In this document: positions 27,595-36,488 of the stretch, one piece after another | How the letters are laid out: every line of letters starts with the position of its first letter | Numbering within the stretch: position 1 is the stretch's first letter | Origin: Nitrosomonas sp. | GTDB taxonomy: Bacteria > Pseudomonadota > Gammaproteobacteria > Burkholderiales > Nitrosomonadaceae | Direction of reading: 5' to 3' | Length of the DNA: 59,490 nucleotides | Assembly: GCF_019752415.1 (NCBI RefSeq) | Contig: NZ_JAIEME010000066.1 | Coordinates: forward strand, 1-59,490 | The notes under the pieces: generated by a model | What the model saw: the letters and a program-made list of their open reading frames with translations, nothing else | The model's database searches: none | Told to the model about the DNA's origin: nothing | Made by a program: the position numbers and the translations under genes

Positions 27595-27867
27595 ATGACT
27601 CCTGAAAGCGCAATGACTATCGGCAGGCAGGCGCTTGAAATGACATTTATGCTCTCTGCACCCTTGTTGCTTTCTGCTTTGGCAACTGGTTTATTAGTGA
27701 GTATCTTCCAAGCAGCGACACAAATCAATGAGATGACTCTGTCATTTATTCCTAAATTATTGGTGATGTTTTTGGTGATGGTGCTGGCCGGACCTTGGAT
27801 GATCGCGATCATGACAGACTATATGCAACGGCTCTTTACCAGCATTCCTTGGCTCGCAGTCGGTTAA
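27595..27867 (+). CDS. fliQ: Flagellar export gate protein FliQ
   Basis: The 90-residue protein has two transmembrane helices and the FliQ pattern: MTIGRQALEMTFMLSAPLLLSALATGLLVSIFQAATQINEMTLSFIPKLLVMFLVMVLAGPWM. Length equals the family norm (about 89). It packs around the FliP/FliR complex in the export gate. It is 13 bp after fliP with ribosome site GAAAGGAAAT. Confidence 0.94.
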   Translation: MTPESAMTIGRQALEMTFMLSAPLLLSALATGLLVSIFQAATQINEMTLSFIPKLLVMFLVMVLAGPWMIAIMTDYMQRLFTSIPWLAVG

Positions 27868-27964
27868 TGCCGGCAGGCGGATGGTTTGCGGTGCCGTAAA
27901 CGTGAATTTCGATCGGTGATTTGGTCAGTAATGGAGTTCATCGTCAAATGGATGATTTAGCATA

Positions 27965-28762
27965 ATGATCAGTATAACCACTGCAGAATTAAATATATTA
28001 CTGGCAACATTCCTTTGGCCGCTCAGCAGAATCCTCGCGATGGTGGCAACCGCGCCTATATTAGGAAACCCAAGTATTCCTGTCAGAGTGAAGCTGGGGT
28101 TTGCGGTCATGATCACTATCCTGGTCATGCCGGTAGTAGAAAAATCATTACCGCAGGTTGATCCGGCTTCCGGTATTGGTTTAATCATCTTGCTACAACA
28201 GGTTTTGATTGGTGTTGCTATTGGGTTTGTAATGCGCATTGTATTTGTTGCGGTGGAAACGGCGGGTGAGCTGATTGGTCTGCAAATGGGTCTTGGCTTT
28301 GCAATTTTCTTTGATCCGCAGAACTCCGGTCAAATAGATATCATAGGCAGATTTTTGGGTGTGATTGCCAGCCTGGCATTTCTTGCAATGGATGGTCATT
28401 TGATGATGATTGCTTTGATTTCACAGAGCTTTAGCACACTACCTGTTGGTTTAGATGGAATTACAAACGTAACATTCACTACGCTTGCAAATTGGGGTGG
28501 AGAGATTTTTAAATCGGGTCTTCAATTGTCACTCCCCGTTCTTACGGCGTTACTGATTACTAACCTTGCTCTGGGTATTCTGACACGCGTTGCGCCGCAA
28601 TTAAATATTTTCGCGGTCGGTTTTCCGCTGACACTTTCTATTGGCCTTTTCGTACTGGCGTTCAGCATGCCTTTTTATACCCCGATTCTGGAATATCTGG
28701 TGCATGACGCTTTAAATCTAATGATGGGAATCCTTAATATCAATCAAATCGATATGCCGTAG
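27965..28762 (+). CDS. fliR: Flagellar export gate protein FliR
   Basis: This 265-residue polytopic membrane protein has FliR landmarks: LATFLWPLSRILAMVATAPILGNPSIPVRVKLGFAVMITILVMP, then VFVAVETAGELIGLQMGLGFAIFFDPQNSGQ, and LTRVAPQLNIFAVGFPLTLSIGLFVLAFSMP. It completes the export gate with FliP and FliQ. The gene is about 100 bp after fliQ. No flhB or flhA follows; the next gene encodes the coiled-coil repeat protein. Confidence 0.94.
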   Translation: MISITTAELNILLATFLWPLSRILAMVATAPILGNPSIPVRVKLGFAVMITILVMPVVEKSLPQVDPASGIGLIILLQQVLIGVAIGFVMRIVFVAVETAGELIGLQMGLGFAIFFDPQNSGQIDIIGRFLGVIASLAFLAMDGHLMMIALISQSFSTLPVGLDGITNVTFTTLANWGGEIFKSGLQLSLPVLTALLITNLALGILTRVAPQLNIFAVGFPLTLSIGLFVLAFSMPFYTPILEYLVHDALNLMMGILNINQIDMP

Positions 28763-28971
28763 CTGATTTATCGGTTATAGCCAGAGCAAATTCCTCCCCC
28801 CCGATGCATAAGTAGACAGACTTCTTCATTCACAATACATAAACAGACAATATTGCCCTTCTTTTTCAATAGAAGATTTCTGCCTGGAGCTGTTAAAGTG
28901 ATCATCCATTTATCAGAAACTATTTATTAACATGGGCAGTTCAAATAATTGCTGGTTTGGTTAATAACTTT

Positions 28972-30819
28972 ATGACATTTAAGTCACGTTTACTCAGTTC
29001 GCTACAAAAATTTTCTTCATCGCCGGAGGTGCCGCATGACGAAGAAATTGTTGCGCCTGCCGACGAGCCACAATTAAACGATGTATCGAATTCCGTTCAA
29101 CAGTTTGCATCGAGTGATGAAATTAAACAACTATTGGATACGGCTTATCGTGAACGATTAAGTGCGGAGGACCGGGCAATCAAGGAGGCGCATAAGCGGA
29201 TTGAAGCAGAAAACATCGCGAAAGTAACTGCTGAAGCGAGGATCCGAGTCGAGGCCAATGCCAGAATTGCGGCAGAAACAAGAATCCAGGCTGAAGCGGT
29301 TGCCACTGATCAAGCCAGAACCCGAGCTAAAACTGAGGCTTTGGCAATCAGAGAGGCCAATGCCCGGCGGGAATTTGAAATAAAAGCCAGGCAGCTTGCA
29401 GAAGAGAAGATTAAAGCTGAGAAATCCTTAAATGCGCTATTGGAAGCCAAAATCAAAGCAGAAGCTTCGATTGTTGAGAAAATGCAGAAGCGCGTTGAAC
29501 AAGAAGCTGCCGCTTTGGACAAGGCGCATGCGACCACATTGAAAGAAAATGAAGCTGCTGAAGCTGCAATGCATCGAGCCAAGGTAGCCGATGAAGCTCG
29601 CTTGCTTGCACTGGCTGCGATAGAGGCAGAGACACATGCAGCAATGCTCGCCAATGCAAAAATTCAGGAGACGCAAAAAACTATAGCATTGGCTAAAGCT
29701 CAAGAAGAAGCTGAAAAGCAAATCATTGAGGAAATGCAAGTTCGCTCGCAAATAGAAGCGCAAACTCTAGCTCAGACTACTGAACGTCTGGATGCAGAGA
29801 TGCGGGCAAAAGAAATGGAAGAGGATAGACTGAAAGCCGAAGCTGCTGCGGTGCAAGCAGCGATAGAAAAAGCCGAAGCTGAAGCGATCGCAGCAGAGCA
29901 GGCGAGAAAAAGAGCTGAATTAGATACCCAAGCGACTTTTGCAGCACGCGATAAAACAAATGCGGAGAGAGTCGCAGCTGAAATGGCGGAATCCATTCTT
30001 GCTAAAGAAAGTGCAATCGCTGATGCAATCAAGGCTCGTCTCGTTGCAGAGTCTGAGTTGCTGGAAGAAGCTGATCAGCGAATGCGGATAGAAACTGAAG
30101 CGTTGGCTGCTGCAGAAGCAGCCCTGCGCGCTGAAAAAGAAGCCAAAACGGTTGCAAGTGAGAAGAAGAAAGCGGAAGTCAACGCGAGCAAAGAGTACCA
30201 GAAACGTATTAAGGCAGATGAAGAAGCTATTAAAGAAGCGGAGGCGCGTGCAGAAATAGAGAAAGCTGCAAGGAAGGCAGCGAAGAGCAAGGCGGAAGCT
30301 GAAATAAGATTGAGAACTGCCGCGGAGGAAAAAACCAAAGTAGATACGCTTGCTGCACAAGAAACAAATGTTCAAGCAGATTTGGAGCAACGCTTGCTGG
30401 AAGATGCAGAGATTCGTGCCAAAGCGATAGCCGATGCAAAACGAGCTGTTGTTGAGCGCCTCGAGATTGAGCAAAAAATCACAGGATTAGCAATTACTAG
30501 AGCACAAGCAAAAATTATCGCTGCCAATAAAGCCAAAGCGCAACTTGAAGCAGAAAAAACTGCTACTAGAGTTGCATTGGAAAAAGCCAGAACCGAATCG
30601 GCCGCGCTTGCCGCCATGCAGGAGCGCATAGCACTGGAATCCAAAGCGCTGGAAGCTGCGGCAGCCCGGGAAGCTGTTGAAGTTATGGCTAAGGAGGCAT
30701 TGTTTGCGCGTTCCCAAGCTGATAAAGAGGCTACCGCCGCGGCAACTGTGAGAATACGAGCAGAAATTGCTGCCGCAGAACATTCTCGTAACAGGGTTGC
30801 TTCAAGCACTAAGACTTAA
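28972..30819 (+). CDS. Long coiled-coil protein built of 40 exact-length 14-residue repeats
   Basis: I do not recognise this protein. The ATG at 28972 is chosen over an in-frame TTG at 28957. Residues 1-53 are a Ser/Glu/Pro-rich head without signal peptide or membrane segment. Residues 54-613 divide into exactly 40 units of 14 residues with no insertion or deletion. The consensus is x-A-x-x-x-A-x-x-R/K-I/A/L-x-A-E-x. Units include RAIKEAHKRIEAEN, NARIAAETRIQAEA and IAAEQARKRAELDT. Fourteen residues equal two heptads, so a very long unbroken coiled-coil rod (about 80 nm if fully helical) is expected. Only the two residues KT follow the last unit, and the TAA stop overlaps a transposon-end-like sequence, so the C-terminus may be cut. 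It follows the fliR operon after about 210 bp, but a flagellar role is only a guess; a cytoskeletal or scaffold role is equally possible. Confidence 0.8.
   Translation: MTFKSRLLSSLQKFSSSPEVPHDEEIVAPADEPQLNDVSNSVQQFASSDEIKQLLDTAYRERLSAEDRAIKEAHKRIEAENIAKVTAEARIRVEANARIAAETRIQAEAVATDQARTRAKTEALAIREANARREFEIKARQLAEEKIKAEKSLNALLEAKIKAEASIVEKMQKRVEQEAAALDKAHATTLKENEAAEAAMHRAKVADEARLLALAAIEAETHAAMLANAKIQETQKTIALAKAQEEAEKQIIEEMQVRSQIEAQTLAQTTERLDAEMRAKEMEEDRLKAEAAAVQAAIEKAEAEAIAAEQARKRAELDTQATFAARDKTNAERVAAEMAESILAKESAIADAIKARLVAESELLEEADQRMRIETEALAAAEAALRAEKEAKTVASEKKKAEVNASKEYQKRIKADEEAIKEAEARAEIEKAARKAAKSKAEAEIRLRTAAEEKTKVDTLAAQETNVQADLEQRLLEDAEIRAKAIADAKRAVVERLEIEQKITGLAITRAQAKIIAANKAKAQLEAEKTATRVALEKARTESAALAAMQERIALESKALEAAAAREAVEVMAKEALFARSQADKEATAAATVRIRAEIAAAEHSRNRVASSTKT
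29131..30810 (+). repeat. 40 tandem 42-bp coding units (14-residue coiled-coil repeat)
   Basis: The 1680 bp encode residues 54-613 in 40 units of exactly 42 bp. The units are diverged at the DNA level, so this is an old internal amplification kept in register by selection, not a recent tandem duplication. The strongest positions are Ala at 2, 6 and 12, a basic residue at 9 and Glu at 13. The last two units are the most degenerate. Confidence 0.8.
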
Positions 30820-30830
30820 GGAAGCTCTGA
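30819..30830. repeat. Possible remnant of the TA-flanked terminal inverted repeat
   Basis: AGGAAGCTCTGA follows a TA dinucleotide (30817-30818). It differs at one of 12 positions from the end of the MITE at 48855, and resembles the end at 59363. It lies between the coiled-coil gene and an IS110 remnant. With only 12 bp matching, the identification is tentative. Confidence 0.35.
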
Positions 30831-30849
30831 TTGCGGCTTACGCCGCGCA

Positions 30850-31712
30850 AAGTTTTTCTACTCAAAGTGTTACAAACCAGCGCACTCCTTTGCTGGCATG
30901 GCTGAAATCTCTATCCACAGGCAGCCGCATCGGCCTGGAATCCACGGATGGTTATCACGAATTGCTGGTCGATCTGGCACACGCGCAAGGCCATGTCGTA
31001 TTCCTGCTCAATCCGTTGGATACCAAGCACTATGCCCGCGCCATAGGTAGCCGTGCCAAAACAGATCGGGTGGATGCCGGCTCATCGCTCAAGAACATAC
31101 GCCCTTACACACCCCCTAACAGCCGATTAGCGCAAGCTGGATCGCATGATCCCCGGCGGTGCGCCAATATTGTTTGCATCAAAAGCTCGCTCACGCTGAC
31201 GATGAGCAACCTGAGTGGTTTTGCCGCCGAACTCAAAGCTGTCTCGAACAAGCTTGATGCCCTGATTGCCAAGATCGATTCCACCATGACCGCGATTGCG
31301 GCGCATTCCCCGCAACACAAGGAAGCGCAACAGCGTTTGCAAACCATTGCAGGTGTCGGCCCCGTGGTGGGCATGGCGCTGACCAATACGTTGGAGCGCG
31401 TGCCTTTCCGCAATGCGGATGCATTCGTCGCATTCACGGGCTTCGACCCCGGAGCCAACGACTCCGGCAATAAGATAGGCCGCAGGCGCCTATCCAAAAG
31501 CGGCCCCGCGGAGTTGCGTCGCTTGCTGTTTGACGCTGCAATGGCCGCCGCCAAGTCCAAGGCTTGGAAGTCTATCTATGAGCATTACCGCGCCCATGGC
31601 TGGACTACCCCAGGCACTGGTAATCATCGTCCGCAAAATCGCCCGCTCAGCCTGGTCTATTCATCATTACCATTCAATTTTCGACCTGGAAAGTATTACA
31701 AAAAATGCTTGA
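30850..31712 (+). pseudogene. IS110-family transposase remnant, 5'-truncated and frameshifted
   Basis: The frame reads TPLLAWLKSLSTGSRIGLES, HAQGHVVFLLNPLDTKHYAR and AKTDRVDA, then a damaged stretch (31080-31180). It recovers with LTLTMSNLSGFAAELKAV and the C-terminal domain AGVGPVVGMALTNTLERVPFRNADAFVAFTGFDPGANDSG. At about 31601 the frame shifts, and the tail LPQALVIIVRKIARSAWSIH...FDLESITKNA is read in another frame to 31712. The N-terminus with the first catalytic Asp is missing, so it is inactive. A REP-like half-palindrome (CCTGTCGAAGGA) follows at about 31769. Confidence 0.8.
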
Positions 31713-31861
31713 CGCGAACCATAGATTCTCACCACGAACGTAATCAATATATTATCATTCGTCCTAAGCCTGTCGAAGGACTTAATCAGAATTTCCTTAA
31801 CAATCAGATAAATTGGTTGTAGAAACGGAAGTGGTAGATCTGCCGTCCGATAGATCAAAGA

Positions 31862-32986
31862 TTAAAGTGTTTGGCGCAGTGGTGTGTTAAAATTGTTTGC
31901 CCATTCAAGCACTTCTTTGTAGTTTCCGCTGAAAATTACCGATTCTTTGTTTTTCATTATTTGATATGCATACATCGGATCATAATACTCAGCAAGTAAA
32001 TGGCTTATCCAAGCCTCGTGGTTATGAATATTTCCTGTATTCAATTGATCTGTCAAAGCCTTTGTCATGAGGTTATGTATATATTTATAGCGTTCCGATC
32101 CCAGTCGTTTCTGAATCCGGAATAGACTGCTGTGAAGATAAGCGCTGAAATATTCAAAACCATGCTCATTATGTTTCATCTGAAAAGCCGTCAGCATATC
32201 CGTAATATATTCTTGTAAAATCCGTGAAATGCGAGATTCCAATGGCATTTCTATTAGCGCTAAAGGAGAGCGTCGCATAGTTTTGAATAAGGTCTCCGGG
32301 ATCGCAATAGTTCCAATATTTCTACTCTCATCTTCAACAAAAAGTGTATTTTTACTAGGCGTAGCATAAGTCATACGCAACAAATCAATGGCTAATGTGT
32401 GCTCAAAATCGGATTGAGTGGGCTGTTGATTAACTGTATCGCCAAAACTCGAGCCGCGATGCATGGCATGCTTTTCTAAATCGATACTAGCGGCAATTTC
32501 ATTAATCAGAAGCGTTTTAGCGACACCTGTTTTTCCACCTATCCGGATCATGGAAAGATTTATGGTCGCTTCATCGATCGCCTGCATGAGGTATCGCCTG
32601 AGTGCTTTATAACCGCCAACAATTAACGGTACAGCAATGCCCGTTTCATTGATCCATTGACGTGCTAGATGTGAACGCATCCCACCGCGCCAGCAGAAGA
32701 TATGTGTATCGGGATTGTTAGTTACAAAATCCCGCCAATGCTGAATGCGATTTTGCTTTAGCTCACCACACACCAAGTTGTGACCTAGTTGAAGGGCAGC
32801 TTGTTGCCCTTTTTGTTTATAGCAAATTCCAACTAAACGACGCTCATGGTTATTTAGAATGGGGAGGTTGAATGAATTTGGTAAACTACCTTTGGAGAAT
32901 TCATCTTCAGAACGAACATCCAGGAATGGGATATCGTGCATAAATAAATTATGAAATTGATCAGCGCTGACTAAGAGATCTGACAT
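31862..32986 (-). CDS. mnmH: tRNA 2-selenouridine/geranyl-2-thiouridine synthase MnmH (SelU)
   Basis: The 374-residue protein has an N-terminal rhodanese domain (FLDVRSEDEFSKGSLPNSFNLPIL) with active-site Cys in IFCWRGGMRSHLARQW (about residue 95). A P-loop domain follows (IRIGGKTGVAKTLLINEI), then the family segments HRGSSFG and VEDESRNIG. MnmH replaces the sulfur of 2-thiouridine at the wobble position of Lys/Glu/Gln tRNAs with selenium, using selenophosphate. The P-loop has GKTGVAKT, with Ala where Gly is common before Lys-Thr. The partner selD lies 5.5 kb away on the same strand, with the sphingolipid-like operon between. Confidence 0.9.
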   Translation of the reverse strand: MSDLLVSADQFHNLFMHDIPFLDVRSEDEFSKGSLPNSFNLPILNNHERRLVGICYKQKGQQAALQLGHNLVCGELKQNRIQHWRDFVTNNPDTHIFCWRGGMRSHLARQWINETGIAVPLIVGGYKALRRYLMQAIDEATINLSMIRIGGKTGVAKTLLINEIAASIDLEKHAMHRGSSFGDTVNQQPTQSDFEHTLAIDLLRMTYATPSKNTLFVEDESRNIGTIAIPETLFKTMRRSPLALIEMPLESRISRILQEYITDMLTAFQMKHNEHGFEYFSAYLHSSLFRIQKRLGSERYKYIHNLMTKALTDQLNTGNIHNHEAWISHLLAEYYDPMYAYQIMKNKESVIFSGNYKEVLEWANNFNTPLRQTL

Positions 32987-33458
32987 TGCTTCCTATACCT
33001 ATCTGCACATTGAGATAGCACACACGCCAATATATTAGGTGCCATGATCTTCAAATATTATTTGCCGTTATTTTGCAAGTCTGAACGACTGGTCACAAGT
33101 TTAGTAATTTGATAATAAGCAAAATCTGAACAAAAATACCTTAAAAAGACGTTATCCATTAAAATTCGGAGATGATAAGGGTAAGCTAAAGGTCATTAAT
33201 TAGAGTAATTGTTGTTTTGCTGCAACACTGATTTAATATTGCCTTGACAGGGAAAAGCACCTTATATAAGCTGCGGAGTGGTCAAATATGACACACTCAT
33301 ATTTATTAAGCAATGTCAGCGGTAGGCGTTTGAATGAAAATTTTCCAGCCAGCAAAAAGTGCATTATTAGCGATTAATAATCAGAGTTGGCACGCTCAAC
33401 CAGGATTCCTTGCTTATGCGAGCAAGATGACAAGTACTATTACTTCGAGGGGAAGATC
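32987..33458 (+). promoter_or_regulatory. Upstream region of the sphingolipid-like operon with candidate promoter
   Basis: The 470-bp region separates divergent mnmH and the rightward operon. TTGACA at 33244-33249 and TATAAG at 33265-33270 could be -35 and -10 elements, though the 15-bp spacing is short. The ribosome site GAGGGGAAG at about 33447-33455 precedes the TTG start. No other gene is supported, although the frame of the next gene is open from 33387. Confidence 0.35.
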
Positions 33459-35282
33459 TTGAGTTCGACAATAACCAAGTTGAACGCTCCGCTAACGCAA
33501 GCGTTTGATTCTCAACCTTCAAGCGAATTACAATTAATACCGACACCAACACTCAATACACTAACTCAGCAGTTAGCGGGCTTTGATACCCTAACCAGCG
33601 CTTTAGAATATGCGGCGGAGGGAATAACGGGGTATAACTTTTATGACGCGAAGGGTAACTTACGTTCGATTCTGCCATACAGTACGCTTAGACAGAATGC
33701 TCGTATCTTTGCGCAACGTTTATTTGGTTTTGGTTTGTCCCGTGGTGGTCGGGTAGCAATCATTGCTGATACCTCTCCAGAGTTTGTCGAGTTGTTTTTT
33801 GCATGTCGCTATGCTGGTTTGGTGCCTTTTGCAATGCCAATTCCAGTCAACCTCGGTAGCCATGCAATTTATGTTCAGCAATTAAGAGGTATGCTTGAAA
33901 GCAGTCAGGCAAGTATTGCGCTGGCGAATATTGACTATATTAATTTTCTGGAAGAGGCTGCAGGAGAAACAACCTGTATACAGTGGGTAGGGACACCGGA
34001 AAAATTAAGCGAGCTACCTGCGATGGATGTTGAGCCGCTGCCTAATTATCCTGATGAAACTGCGTACTTGCAATTTACCTCAGGTAGTACGCGTACACCG
34101 AGAGGAGTGGTTATTACTGAACGAGCCTTGATGTGTAATTTACAAGGTATTGTATGTAATGGATTGGAAATTAAACCTGACGATCGTTCCGCTTCTTGGC
34201 TACCCTTTTATCATGATATGGGATTGGTTGGGTTAGTTCTGGCACCAATGGTCACACAAATCTCTGTTGATTATCTGGCGACGCGGGATTTTGCAATTCG
34301 ACCTTTGCAATGGTTACGGTTAATAAGTCGCAACCGCTGTACCGTTGCATTCAGTCAACCTTTTGGTCTTAAGCTCTGTACGTTACGTGTAAGGGAATCT
34401 GACCTCGAAGATCTGAATCTTAGTAGTTGGCGTGCTGCTGGCATTGGTGCAGAAATGATACGGCCAGAAACTTTGAGAAATTTTGCGGAAAAATTCGCAT
34501 CGGCAGGTTTCGATGAGAATGCTTTTTTGCCTTGCTACGGTCTTGCGGAATCCACACTTGCCGTAACCTTTTCAAAAATTGGCAAAGGTTGTAGAAGTAT
34601 ACAAGTGGATAGTAAGGCGCTGATCGATAAACGAATGGCTGTTCGATTGCAAGCGGATGGGCGGAAACAAAATGAATTTGTAAATTGTGGACGTCCTTTG
34701 CCTGGACATACAGTGAAGATAGTTGATGAAGATGGTCAGCAATTGTCAGAAATGATGGTTGGTAGTGTTTTAGTACATGGCGATAGCGTGATGAAGGGCT
34801 ACTATAACAATCTAGAAGAGACTAAAAAAGCGCTTAAATCCGGTAATTGGTTGGATACAGGAGATATTGGATTCCTGTTTGAAGGTGATTTGTTTATAAC
34901 CGGACGCCGTACAGATGTTATTATTGTTAATGGTCGCAATATCCGTGCCCAAGACATAGAAGAGTTAGCCGAACAGCAACCGGAAGTTAGGTCACGTGAA
35001 GCTTCTGCATTTGGAGTGAATGATGAAGATGGAACAACAACGATTGTTTTAGTCATTGAATGTAGGCTCACCTCCGTGACAGAGCGCCAATCACTGACGA
35101 CTAGATTGCAACAGCTTGTTTATATGGCATTTGGTGTTAATTCTATCGTGGAATTAGTTCCACCTCATACCTTACCAAGGACCTCATCTGGAAAGCTCTC
35201 ACGTTTTGCAGCAAGGCAAGGTTATATTCAGAGAGCAAATCTGGCAGGTCAATTGTCTTTTGTGGAATTAGGTGACAGATAA
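33459..35282 (+). CDS. Fatty acyl-AMP ligase / acyl-ACP synthetase of a sphingolipid-type operon
   Basis: A TTG at 33459 with GAGGGG just upstream gives 607 residues. It is an adenylate-forming enzyme of the FAAL/FadD32 type: AYLQFTSGSTRTPRGVVITERAL (P-loop), SWLPFYHDMGLVG, FLPCYGLAESTLAVTFSK, WLDTGDIGFLFEGDLFITGRRTDVIIVNGRNI, and a C-terminal Lys in LPRTSSGKLSRFA. It activates a fatty acid as acyl-AMP and would load it on the ACP encoded two genes downstream. It is 6 bp before the SDR gene. The combination with SDR, ACP and SPT matches the Caulobacter ceramide locus, where this protein is the acyl-ACP synthetase. Chain length preference is unknown. Confidence 0.85.
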   Translation: MSSTITKLNAPLTQAFDSQPSSELQLIPTPTLNTLTQQLAGFDTLTSALEYAAEGITGYNFYDAKGNLRSILPYSTLRQNARIFAQRLFGFGLSRGGRVAIIADTSPEFVELFFACRYAGLVPFAMPIPVNLGSHAIYVQQLRGMLESSQASIALANIDYINFLEEAAGETTCIQWVGTPEKLSELPAMDVEPLPNYPDETAYLQFTSGSTRTPRGVVITERALMCNLQGIVCNGLEIKPDDRSASWLPFYHDMGLVGLVLAPMVTQISVDYLATRDFAIRPLQWLRLISRNRCTVAFSQPFGLKLCTLRVRESDLEDLNLSSWRAAGIGAEMIRPETLRNFAEKFASAGFDENAFLPCYGLAESTLAVTFSKIGKGCRSIQVDSKALIDKRMAVRLQADGRKQNEFVNCGRPLPGHTVKIVDEDGQQLSEMMVGSVLVHGDSVMKGYYNNLEETKKALKSGNWLDTGDIGFLFEGDLFITGRRTDVIIVNGRNIRAQDIEELAEQQPEVRSREASAFGVNDEDGTTTIVLVIECRLTSVTERQSLTTRLQQLVYMAFGVNSIVELVPPHTLPRTSSGKLSRFAARQGYIQRANLAGQLSFVELGDR

Positions 35283-35288
35283 GGGCGC

Positions 35289-36203
35289 ATGCCAAAAATA
35301 GTAGCTGTAACTGGTGCTACTGGGTTCATTGGCAATGTACTAGTGCAGAAACTGGTTCGAGATGGATGGACAGTTCGTGCGCTCACACGGTTACATCGCT
35401 CATCCGATAGTAAGTCTATTCAATGGATTCAAGGAGATTTAGATAATTTAACTGCGCTACATCATTTAGTCAATGATGTAGCGTTTGTTATTCACTGTGC
35501 TGCAACAGTAAGAGGGAGCTCTTTTCAAGAATTCGCTCATACGAATATTGAAGGTACCAAAAATATTTTGTGCGCTATTGCTAAGCAGAAACAGTCTCCT
35601 CGCTTCTTGTTAATATCATCCTTGGCTGCGAGGCAACCAGAATTATCATGGTATACTCGAAGTAAGTATTTGTCTGAGATTCAGGTAACTGAATATTCAG
35701 AACAATTGCAATGGACTATTCTCAGGCCTACGGCTGTTTATGGTCCGGGAGATAAAGAACTAAAACCCCTCTTTCAAGCGATGCGCTACGGTTTTCTTCC
35801 CATAGTAGGAAAAATTCATAATCGATTTGGATTAATACATGTATATGATCTAGTTGCAGCTATTCAGATTTGGTTAGCTTCCAATCTATCGGTTAATGGA
35901 ATATTCGAACTTGATGATGGGATGTCAGGCGGGTATAGCTATCAGAGTTTGGCAATCCTAGCGCAGCAAGTGTGGAAGCACCCAGTACAGTGCATTCCTA
36001 TACCGGATTTTCTTATTCATGGTGTCGCAATATCCAATCTATGGCTGGCGCGGTTACTTCACTATTCTCCCATGCTGACTCCAGGAAAGGTTAATGAGTT
36101 ACAACATAACGACTGGGTATGTGACAATGCGCCATTGACCCGAGCTCTTCCGGCGTGGCAGCCGAGTATTCGTTTACAAGACGTTTTATCTGAAGTAATC
36201 TAG
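35289..36203 (+). CDS. Extended SDR (NAD-dependent epimerase family), ceramide reductase-like
   Basis: The 304-residue protein has the Rossmann motif VTGATGFIGNVLVQKLV at its start, VIHCAATVRG (about residue 70), and the catalytic Tyr-xxx-Lys in SWYTRSKYLSEIQV (about residue 125), followed by LRPTAVYGPGDKEL. In bacterial sphingolipid clusters an SDR of this family (CerR) reduces the 3-keto group of the ceramide intermediate. That assignment here is inferred from its place between the acyl-AMP ligase and the ACP/SPT genes. By sequence alone it could act on another ketone or sugar. Confidence 0.75.
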   Translation: MPKIVAVTGATGFIGNVLVQKLVRDGWTVRALTRLHRSSDSKSIQWIQGDLDNLTALHHLVNDVAFVIHCAATVRGSSFQEFAHTNIEGTKNILCAIAKQKQSPRFLLISSLAARQPELSWYTRSKYLSEIQVTEYSEQLQWTILRPTAVYGPGDKELKPLFQAMRYGFLPIVGKIHNRFGLIHVYDLVAAIQIWLASNLSVNGIFELDDGMSGGYSYQSLAILAQQVWKHPVQCIPIPDFLIHGVAISNLWLARLLHYSPMLTPGKVNELQHNDWVCDNAPLTRALPAWQPSIRLQDVLSEVI

Positions 36204-36233
36204 CTTTAAAATTTAACTACTCTGAAATAACTT

Positions 36234-36488
36234 ATGACTGAAAGTAATTACAATGAGATCATGCAATTACTCTGCGATCGATTAAGTGTTTTAACCAATT
36301 CTGATACTCAGATTACTCCTGACATGAACATGATTAGTCAGCTATCGATTGATTCTATTAAACTACTTAACTTGATTATGGAAATTGAAGACACTTTCGA
36401 TGTTTCAATTCCCATTAATGCACTGACAGATATTCACACCGTACGAGAATTGGCTGACTTAGTGCATAAAATAAAATCTGACTCATAA
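36234..36488 (+). CDS. Acyl carrier protein dedicated to the SPT pathway
   Basis: The 84-residue acidic four-helix protein has the 4'-phosphopantetheine attachment Ser in QLSIDSIKLLNLIMEIEDTFDVSI (Ser about residue 42, D-S-I instead of the common D-S-L), followed by a THR/VRELADLVHKI helix. Its stop overlaps the start of the SPT gene (ATAATG at 36486-36491), so translation is coupled. It is the likely acyl-thioester donor for the SPT, loaded by the acyl-AMP ligase of the operon, instead of CoA. Confidence 0.85.
   Translation: MTESNYNEIMQLLCDRLSVLTNSDTQITPDMNMISQLSIDSIKLLNLIMEIEDTFDVSIPINALTDIHTVRELADLVHKIKSDS

Noticed and set aside
29310-30809. Several long antisense ORFs in the coiled-coil gene
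   Set aside because: They are Ser/Ala/Phe-rich shadows produced by the GCN/GAR codon bias of the repeat array on the other strand.
29131-30810. CRISPR-like direct repeats (42-bp period)
   Set aside because: Units are diverged coding repeats without spacers of constant repeat sequence; no cas gene is present.
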